A DNA stretch of 34,586 nucleotides from RECO01 sp050485385 (lineage in GTDB: Bacteria; Pseudomonadota; Alphaproteobacteria; Geminicoccales; Geminicoccaceae), in NCBI GenBank assembly GCA_050485385.1, contig JBJHBG010000048.1, positions 1-34,586 of the forward strand. The letters are read 5' to 3'. The position numbers and the translations under genes are program-made. The notes under the pieces were generated by a model. It made no database searches and was not told the DNA's origin. It worked only from the letters and a program-made list of their open reading frames with translations. This document shows, in pieces, positions 29,626 to 34,586 of the stretch (its first letter is position 1; each line of letters starts with the position of its first letter).

Positions 29626-31616
29626 CAGGCGACCCCCACAGATGCCGGCTCCTCATAGGCTTCGCTGTCGAAGGCCTCGAAGAAGCTCTTGGACCTCACC
29701 AACGCGCCATTCGCCGTCAGCACCGCCGCGCTGCCGTCGGCACGGCTCAGCAGCGGGCGCGTCGCGTCGTTCAGCCTAAACATCGTCAGATACTGCACGT
29801 CGCCGCGCGCGGCCCGGTCAAGCACCGGCACAAACTGCTCGTACTCCGAGCTGGTGGTGAAGGCGACCAGCTGCTGCGAGATGCTCGGCAGCAGCTCCGC
29901 TATCTCGCGGCGCACATTCTTGTCGAGCGCGCCCGTCGGGCTGTCCACCACGAAGGGCAGGCTCACCTGGCCGGCGTCGAACAGCCCGAGCAGGAAGGCA
30001 TAGCCCAGCGCCAGCGTTTGACCGGGACTGCCCCGGCTCTGGCCGTCGAGCACCACACTGTCCCGCACGTCGGCGACCCGCAGCGGCGACCGGGTCAGGA
30101 TTCCCTCGAGCCGCGCGTTCGTCGCATCCACCAGCTGCCTGGCGATGCGCGCCGAGGCATCGGCGACCGCCGCTTCGATCAGCACCTTGAGCAGCTTCGT
30201 CTTGATGCGAATGTCCCGCGTCTCGGTCGCCTCGGCGTAGAGGTCTTCGGCGCGCTTGATCCGCTTTGCGAGGGCCTTCAGCGAGTCGGTTTCGTCGCCG
30301 CGGCCGCCGTCATCATCGGCCTCGATCTCCGCGAGGCGCTCCTCCGCGGCTTCGATTTCGGCCTCGAACTCTTCGAGCTTGGCCTTCATCGCGGTCAGCT
30401 CTTCATCGCCACCTTCCAGCCGTCGCCGTTCCAGCGCATCGAGCTCACCCTGAACTAGGTCGCGGTCGCGCACCGCATCGCGCAGCCGCGTGAGCTGCTT
30501 GTCCAACTGCTCACGATAGCTCGCGGGATCGCCGCCGGCGGTGTCCTTGATCGCGCCCTTGATCGCGTTGAGGACGCCCTGATCCTCTTTGCCGAGATAG
30601 GCGTCCCGCCGCGCGAGGATCGCCGCCCGTCGCGCATCGGTCATCTCCTCGCCGCAGACGCAGTGGTTAGCTTCGGCGAGGTCGTCGAAGAACTCCTTGG
30701 CGGCATTCTCCGGTAGCTTGAGCTTTTCGAGATTTTCCCGCAGCGCCTGCAGCCCGGCCGTGAAGCGCGACGACAAGTATTGCGGCTTGCGGATCTCGGT
30801 GAATGCGCCCGCGAGCAGCGTGCTGAGGTTGCTGTTCGCACGACCCAGATCCTCCTCGAGCCGCCGCCGTTCCTCTTGCGCCTGATGATCCTGATCAAAC
30901 CGCACCTTATAGTCGTTGGCGAGCTTGTCACGCTGAGCGGTGAGGGTGGCGAGCTTCCGCTTCAGCTCGCGCTGTTCTTTGACGAGCCGGTCCCGCCGCG
31001 CGGTGAGCTCATTCAGCTTGTTGCGCCGCTGCGTCAGCCCCTTCTCGCCCTTCACCGTCGAATTACGCGTCTTGTCCTCCCAGTAGCGGTCCATCAGCTT
31101 GCTGAATTGATTGAGGCTCGACAGCTGGAACTGAACTTCGAGCGCTTCCCGCGCCCGAGTTTTCCGCGGATCTAGCAAGGCGTGCGCGAGCTCGCCGTCA
31201 AACACGAAGAAGGGCACGAACTCCGGCGTGAGCACGCGTAGCAGTGCCGGCGGGCGCAGAAAGCGCGGCACGGACGACGTCCAGGTCGTGCGGAACTCGA
31301 CTTTGCGCTGATCGAAGTCGAGCATCATCTCGATCGTGAACCGGCGATCGTCCACCATCAACCGGGCCTCAAATGCGCCGCGGCCGCCGCTGGTGCCACG
31401 CGGCGCGAACTCAGCGATCGACGTCGTGTCGGCCCAGGCCTCCGGGCCTGACAACGCCGCGCGCAGCAACTCCAGCGTCGTCGTCTTGCCGGTTCCGTTG
31501 GGCATCTGGATCAGGCTCACGTGATGTGGTTTGCCGTCCGCCTTCGTGAGCACGATCTCATGGTCGGGGCAGCGCAGACCTGACGCCTTCCACCCAAGGA
31601 GACGAACCTGCGTCAT
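29625..31616 (-). CDS. DndD-like SMC/Rad50-type ATPase with C-x-C motif
   Basis: A 663-residue protein. Walker A is PNGTGKTT at residues 39-46 (IQMPNGTGKTTTLELLRAAL). A VFDGE motif at 138-142 equals the LFDGE of DndD. Two coiled-coil arms flank C319-V-C321-G in NHCVCGEEMTDARRA, which may be half of a zinc hook. The signature region is GSPGQTLALGYAFLLG (529-544), Walker B is LPFVVDSP (D558) and the D-loop GALD is followed by a closing LVAFTTSSE strand. Length and motif order match DndD, so I read it as a DndD paralogue serving a different step, probably restriction. It is coupled by ATGA to the 76-aa gene upstream and by TGATG to the 164-aa gene downstream. It could instead be an independent RecN/Rad50-like defence ATPase. 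Confidence 0.85.
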   Translation of the reverse strand: MTQVRLLGWKASGLRCPDHEIVLTKADGKPHHVSLIQMPNGTGKTTTLELLRAALSGPEAWADTTSIAEFAPRGTSGGRGAFEARLMVDDRRFTIEMMLDFDQRKVEFRTTWTSSVPRFLRPPALLRVLTPEFVPFFVFDGELAHALLDPRKTRAREALEVQFQLSSLNQFSKLMDRYWEDKTRNSTVKGEKGLTQRRNKLNELTARRDRLVKEQRELKRKLATLTAQRDKLANDYKVRFDQDHQAQEERRRLEEDLGRANSNLSTLLAGAFTEIRKPQYLSSRFTAGLQALRENLEKLKLPENAAKEFFDDLAEANHCVCGEEMTDARRAAILARRDAYLGKEDQGVLNAIKGAIKDTAGGDPASYREQLDKQLTRLRDAVRDRDLVQGELDALERRRLEGGDEELTAMKAKLEEFEAEIEAAEERLAEIEADDDGGRGDETDSLKALAKRIKRAEDLYAEATETRDIRIKTKLLKVLIEAAVADASARIARQLVDATNARLEGILTRSPLRVADVRDSVVLDGQSRGSPGQTLALGYAFLLGLFDAGQVSLPFVVDSPTGALDKNVRREIAELLPSISQQLVAFTTSSEYEQFVPVLDRAARGDVQYLTMFRLNDATRPLLSRADGSAAVLTANGALVRSKSFFEAFDSEAYEEPASVGVA

Positions 31617-31843
31617 GCATCGGCCTCCACATCATCTTCGTCCAATTCTTCCGAAGGCATGCGCACGAGATCGAGCAAGTCCGAGATGCGCTTCGCCGCT
31701 TCATTGTTGTCCGTGATGACTGCGTTGCCGGTCGCGAGTGCGTCCAGCCACGACACCAGCCGCTGTGCCACCTCCTTGGGCTGACCGGCCTCGCTCGCCG
31801 CGGCCTTCAACGCCGCCACCACATTCTCATTCACCCTCGACAC
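31613..31843 (-). CDS. 76-aa small acidic protein between helicase and ATPase genes
   Basis: The GTG start at 31843 is supported by a near-ideal AGGAGG (31856-31851) seven bases upstream. It overlaps the helicase gene by 17 bp and the ATPase gene by 4 bp, so the three are co-translated. The sequence is helical (NENVVAALKAAASEAG, AQRLVSWLDALATGN, AAKRISDLLDLVRMP) with a very acidic tail (EELDEDDVEADA). I have an uncertain memory that automated annotation uses a name like CxC-ATPase DNA modification system-associated small protein for neighbours of this kind, which would fit the C-x-C motif next door. The function is unknown; an adaptor or inhibitor subunit is plausible. Confidence 0.75.
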   Translation of the reverse strand: MSRVNENVVAALKAAASEAGQPKEVAQRLVSWLDALATGNAVITDNNEAAKRISDLLDLVRMPSEELDEDDVEADA

Positions 31844-33743
31844 GCGGAGTCCTCCTTATGGTTGCGAGGCCTTCCAACCAAACGCGGCGCTCCTCATCGG
31901 CGGTCGGATCGCCGTCTGCCGCCGCGCGCCTGCGAATGAAATCAACGACCAGAGCGCGCTTGTCGGGATCATTCCGATCGATCCGCAGGCAGCGGCCGAT
32001 TCGCTGGATCGTCTCCAGCCGCGCGCGATCCGCCGACAGCAGCACCACCGTCTTCACGCTGCGGATATCGATGCCTTCCGACACCCGATGACACGTAATC
32101 AGGCAGTCGATGACGCCGGACGCGAACTCGCGCAGCACCGCCGAGTCGTCGATATCGAAATAGGTGTGAAAGCGTGGCGTGATCGCGTGGATATGCTCGC
32201 GCACCAGCTCCCCATAGGCCTTCTCGGCGACAAATACGATGCAGCGCTCCAGCGCTTCCGGGTGTTCGGCCACGAAGCGCTCGAACAGCGGCACCTTCTC
32301 GACCGAGTTCTTGTAGACGCGCGACACCTCGCGGCGGAACTCTTCCTCGCTCATCGGCCGCTCGCCAGCCGCGCTCGCTGCGCGGCGGCGCATCAGCCCA
32401 TGCACGGCGCGGCGGTCCTCGTCGCTCGGATCCCATTCGAGCGCCGCATAATCAAACCCGCACAGGATGCCGTCGGCGATTGCATTCTCGAGCGGGTATC
32501 GGAAGATCACCGGCCCGACATTGCGGGCGATAAACGCGTTGCCGTCCTGGTCATACTCGCGATCCGGCGTGGCGCTCAGCCCTAGCCGCCATGGGATCGT
32601 ATCGGCCAGCCCATCCAGCTGTGCCACGTGCGACGCACTCCCGAAACGATGGACCTCATCCTGAATCAGGATCGCCCTGCGCTTCGCCGCGTCCCCCAAC
32701 CGCTTCAGCACGCCCTGCAGTGCCATGCGTGAACAAAGCAGGACCGAGTTCTCAGGATCGATCAGATATTCGTCGCGGTCGTGATGCGGGCCGTAATGGC
32801 GCAACAGCCGGAAGCGCGGATAGCTCTCCGCGACCACCGCAGCAACATCACCCCACCACTGGTCGAGCAGATCGTTGCCGTCAGCGGCGATGATCGCCGT
32901 CTGAATCGCGCTCGAGCGGATCAGGCGAGCCAGGATGACGAGCGCTGTGCGCGTTTTGCCCGTACCCGTCGCCATCTCGAGAATGCCGCGCCGCTTGTCC
33001 ATGAACTCCGCGATCGCCGCCTTCTGATGCGGCCAGAGCCCGTCCTCATCGCCGGCGTTCGCGGGCACGCCGCGCGCCGGCGCCTCCTTGATTGCTCGGA
33101 TCAGCTTGCGCTTGGCCGCTTCGGGAAAGCTGTAGGTCCGGGCGCCCGGGGCGATGCCGGCCCAGAGCGCCTCGAAATGCTCCTTCTTGCCGCGCGCCCG
33201 TGACGGCGCCTCCCAAGAGGGATAGACGTCGATGCACTCGTAGTTGTGGACGAGCGCCTCTCGGCTTTCGTTGGTCGATCCCGAAAAGGCTACATATTCG
33301 TCGCCGTCTCCATAAAAGACGCCAACCTTCTCATGGTAAATGCCCCGTCCGTGCGCCGGGGTGGCGATCTTGATCTCTAGCCGCCCGGCTTCCAGCAGCG
33401 CGCCCAGCTTGCGGACGCCGCTACTCACCGCGCCTGGCCCAAACTCGCGATCGATGACCTCGAGGAGGCGCTCCTCGCACACCTCTTGGGCGCTTCGGCC
33501 GGCCGCGATCACCGCCACGTCCTCGTCGCGCAGCTCGACGGAGGTCACCAGGCGGACCGTGCCGCCGAACTGGACGAACTGGCCGAAGGGCTCGGCAAAG
33601 CATTCCAGCGCCGAACTCGAGAAATAGCCGACCGCCCGGTCGTACCGTCGCGCGACCTTAAATGCCAGCAGGAAAAAGGCCCTTAACGCGTCGTCCCGAC
33701 CGGACCGGTACTCCTCTTTGAACGCGATTGACCGCAGAGACAT
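31827..33743 (-). CDS. PLD-nuclease / SF2 helicase fusion, putative phosphorothioation restriction enzyme
   Basis: A 638-residue protein. Residues 1-200 form a phospholipase-D-like nuclease domain: YDRAVGYFSSSALE near 34-47, one HxK motif H137-E-K139 (GIYHEKVGVFYGDGD) and SGSTNE at 154-159. A superfamily 2 helicase follows: Walker A ATGTGKT (258-264), DEVH (362-365), SAT (390-392) and motif VI QRIGRCLR (590-597). It resembles the helicases I recall under the family name DNA phosphorothioation system restriction enzyme (TIGR04095), though I cannot confirm membership. One HKD motif implies a dimeric active site. The likely role is ATP-driven cleavage of DNA lacking phosphorothioates. It is first of a four-gene minus-strand operon; the ATG is at 33743 with a GGGGG purine run upstream. 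Confidence 0.85.
   Translation of the reverse strand: MSLRSIAFKEEYRSGRDDALRAFFLLAFKVARRYDRAVGYFSSSALECFAEPFGQFVQFGGTVRLVTSVELRDEDVAVIAAGRSAQEVCEERLLEVIDREFGPGAVSSGVRKLGALLEAGRLEIKIATPAHGRGIYHEKVGVFYGDGDEYVAFSGSTNESREALVHNYECIDVYPSWEAPSRARGKKEHFEALWAGIAPGARTYSFPEAAKRKLIRAIKEAPARGVPANAGDEDGLWPHQKAAIAEFMDKRRGILEMATGTGKTRTALVILARLIRSSAIQTAIIAADGNDLLDQWWGDVAAVVAESYPRFRLLRHYGPHHDRDEYLIDPENSVLLCSRMALQGVLKRLGDAAKRRAILIQDEVHRFGSASHVAQLDGLADTIPWRLGLSATPDREYDQDGNAFIARNVGPVIFRYPLENAIADGILCGFDYAALEWDPSDEDRRAVHGLMRRRAASAAGERPMSEEEFRREVSRVYKNSVEKVPLFERFVAEHPEALERCIVFVAEKAYGELVREHIHAITPRFHTYFDIDDSAVLREFASGVIDCLITCHRVSEGIDIRSVKTVVLLSADRARLETIQRIGRCLRIDRNDPDKRALVVDFIRRRAAADGDPTADEERRVWLEGLATIRRTPRVEGE
31851..31856 (-). 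promoter_or_regulatory. Ribosome binding site deciding the GTG start of the 76-aa gene
   Basis: AGGAGG on the minus strand, 7 nt before GTG 31843 and inside the end of the helicase coding sequence. It is the best Shine-Dalgarno match in this operon and suggests the small protein is made in higher amounts than its neighbours. Confidence 0.7.
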
Positions 33744-33912
33744 ACGCCGGCAATCCCCCTTGCAGGCGTTCCTTGCTTACGCGTTACAGGTACACGCCTC
33801 CCACGAAAGCCTAGCACGAAGTGCGCCATAGGCTCCAGCAACGGCGCACCGGGGGATGATCGCCCGAAACCTCCGCTCCGCGGCCGCTTCCCGCTCGGGG
33901 CAGGTCGTGTTT

Positions 33913-33993
33913 GGCAGGCGCTGCAGCGCCGTCAACCCCCGGCCCGCACCAGACCGAGTTGGGGGCTGACGGCGCTGCTCCCTCGCGCCTGCC
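33913..33993. repeat. Long imperfect inverted repeat in the leader of the DUF2958 gene
   Basis: Left arm GGCAGGCG (33913-33920) plus CAGCGCCGTCAACCCCC (33924-33940); right arm GGGGGCTGACGGCGCTG (33961-33977) plus CGCCTGCC (33986-33993). The central arms pair at 16 of 17 positions around a 20-nt loop and the outer 8 bp pair perfectly. It lies in the 298-bp divergent region 33744-34041, where I see no gene. It may be a structured leader RNA or a large protein-binding site. Confidence 0.65.
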
Positions 33994-34005
33994 ACCGCCT
34001 CCCAG

Positions 34006-34019
34006 CCCCCGATCGGGGG
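34006..34019. repeat. 14-bp palindrome just before the DUF2958 ribosome binding site
   Basis: CCCCCGATCGGGGG is a perfect palindrome ending 22 bp before the ATG at 34042. With the larger inverted repeat upstream it gives two stable hairpins in tandem ahead of GAGAGGAGG, so translation or early transcription may be controlled by structure. Confidence 0.5.
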
Positions 34020-34041
34020 GCGTCCTGGAGAGGAGGTTGTC

Positions 34042-34386
34042 ATGGACTTGTTGACCCCCGAAGATCGCGCCGAGCTTCTCGCGAATGGCCAGCGCACCGC
34101 CGACGGCGTGGAGAACGATCCGTTCCCCGTCGTGAAGCTCTTCACGCCTGACGCAGCCGCCACCTGGCTGCTGACCGAAATCGATCCGCAAAATCCGGAC
34201 ATTGCCTTCGGGCTGTGCGACCTCGGCTTCGGCATGCCGGAACTCGGCTTTGTCTCCCTGTCCGAGCTGGCCAAGGTTCGCGGCAAGCTAGGTCTGCCTG
34301 TGGAGCGCGACATGAGCTTCAAGGCCGACAGACCGCTCAGCCGCTATGCCGAAGAAGCGCGACGCGCCGGCATCATCCGCGCCTGA
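34042..34386 (+). CDS. DUF2958 domain-containing protein
   Basis: A 114-residue protein with the DUF2958 pattern: an N-terminal LLTPEDRAELLANG, then DPFPVVKLFTPDAAATWLLT, a central FGLCDLGFGMPELGFVSL and DMSFKADRPLSRYAEEA near the end. The function of the family is not known. It is common on integrative conjugative elements and plasmids of proteobacteria, so its presence suggests the Dnd island sits in, or next to, such an element. A strong GAGAGGAGG (34029-34037) precedes the ATG and a perfect terminator follows the stop. Confidence 0.88.
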   Translation: MDLLTPEDRAELLANGQRTADGVENDPFPVVKLFTPDAAATWLLTEIDPQNPDIAFGLCDLGFGMPELGFVSLSELAKVRGKLGLPVERDMSFKADRPLSRYAEEARRAGIIRA

Positions 34387-34397
34387 ACCGCGGTTTC

Positions 34398-34426
34398 GGC
34401 GCCTCGCCTCCGGCGAGGCGCCTTTT
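34398..34426 (+). terminator. Intrinsic terminator after the DUF2958 gene
   Basis: GGCGCCTCGCC (34398-34408), loop TCC, GGCGAGGCGCC (34412-34422), then TTTT. A perfect 11-bp stem with a T-run, 12 bp after the stop. Confidence 0.85.
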
Positions 34427-34473
34427 CATGTGCTCTCAGACCGTCGCTCCCATGGATCCGTCGGCAGAGGGCC

Positions 34474-34586
34474 TGAACCGCGCCGGGTTTGCCGGAGGCT
34501 CCAACCCTTGAGAGGATGGAGCGATGACGAGGCAGACGAGGTATTCACCGGAGGTGCGGGCGCGGGCCGTGCGGATGGTATTCGAG
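34474..34586 (+). mobile_element. Left end of an IS3-family insertion sequence (runs off the window)
   Basis: The end starts TGAACCGCGCCGGGTTTGCC, which matches the TGAACCGCCCCGGGTTT-type terminal inverted repeats I know from IS3-family elements (IS51/IS407-like), followed by GGAGGCTCC. The transposase orfA begins 50 bp inside. The right end and any target duplication are outside the window. Confidence 0.85.
34524..34586 (+). CDS. IS3-family transposase OrfA, N-terminal fragment (3' truncated by window)
   Basis: Twenty-one residues are visible (MTRQTRYSPEVRARAVRMVF then E), the usual opening of the HTH_Tnp_1 domain in IS3 OrfA. The AGAGGATGGAG upstream is the ribosome binding site. In complete IS3 elements OrfA is joined to OrfB by a -1 frameshift; that part is not in the window. 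Confidence 0.85.
   Translation, partial: MTRQTRYSPEVRARAVRMVFE

Noticed and set aside
29131..31843. 76-aa and 164-aa proteins as a toxin-antitoxin pair
   Set aside because: They are separated by the SMC ATPase gene, show no toxin or antitoxin motif, and are coupled to a large ATPase/helicase operon.
1..34586. CRISPR arrays, tRNA and rRNA genes
   Set aside because: No regularly spaced repeat series, no cloverleaf-like sequence with a CCA end and no rRNA-like block was found by eye on either strand.

Overview
The window is high-GC DNA (by eye about 70% G+C on the left and visibly lower from about 18.8 kb onward). Dense GC-rich coding with long antisense shadow frames, Tct-type solute transport, T6SS-type post-translational control genes and a DUF2958/IS3 accessory context all fit an alphaproteobacterium, perhaps a Rhodospirillales-like one. 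That assignment is inference. No rRNA, tRNA or CRISPR array was seen.

Region A (1-7589, + strand) looks like the threonine-phosphorylation control branch of a type VI secretion system. It holds the 3' end of a membrane protein with a Sel1-like C-terminus (possibly the kinase part of PpkA), a secreted von Willebrand A protein, then TagT (ABC ATPase), TagS (permease), TagR (FGE-sulfatase fold, with a long helical extension), TagQ (glycine-zipper lipoprotein) and a second coiled-coil lipoprotein. No core T6SS gene lies inside the window.

Region B (7618-18134) is a divergent catabolic locus. The minus-strand arm encodes an acid-sugar-dehydratase-like enolase-superfamily enzyme, a sugar-isomerase TIM barrel, TctA/TctB/TctC, a DUF993 (DHDPS-like) protein and a cupin. 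The plus-strand arm encodes a class I CoA-transferase, an AroE-like dehydrogenase that lacks the two shikimate-binding serines, and a 2-keto-4-pentenoate-hydratase-family enzyme. Both promoters can be read in the shared intergenic region. Each is followed directly by the same 14-bp operator-like site (TNAC-CAGACA-GTNA), so one repressor probably controls both arms. The substrate is unknown.

Region C (18135-34586) is a defence or mobile island. It opens with a decayed IS5-family transposase abutting the hydratase stop codon. Next is a full DNA phosphorothioation (PT) module: dndB-dndC-dndD-dndE and a PT-associated methyltransferase on the minus strand, with dndA divergent. Between dndB and dndA sits a perfect inverted repeat with TACG/CGTA half-sites over the dndB -35 box, a likely autoregulatory DndB operator. 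The usual DptF/G/H restriction genes are absent. In their place are a MORC/MutL-like GHKL ATPase and a small sigma-region-4 protein (+ strand), facing a tightly overlapped minus-strand operon: PLD-nuclease/SF2-helicase fusion, a 76-aa small protein, a second DndD-like SMC ATPase with a C-x-C motif, and a 164-aa protein. This set is the best candidate in the window for a little-described PT-linked restriction system. The window closes with a DUF2958 gene behind a long inverted-repeat leader, a strong terminator, and the left end of an IS3-family element that runs off the edge.
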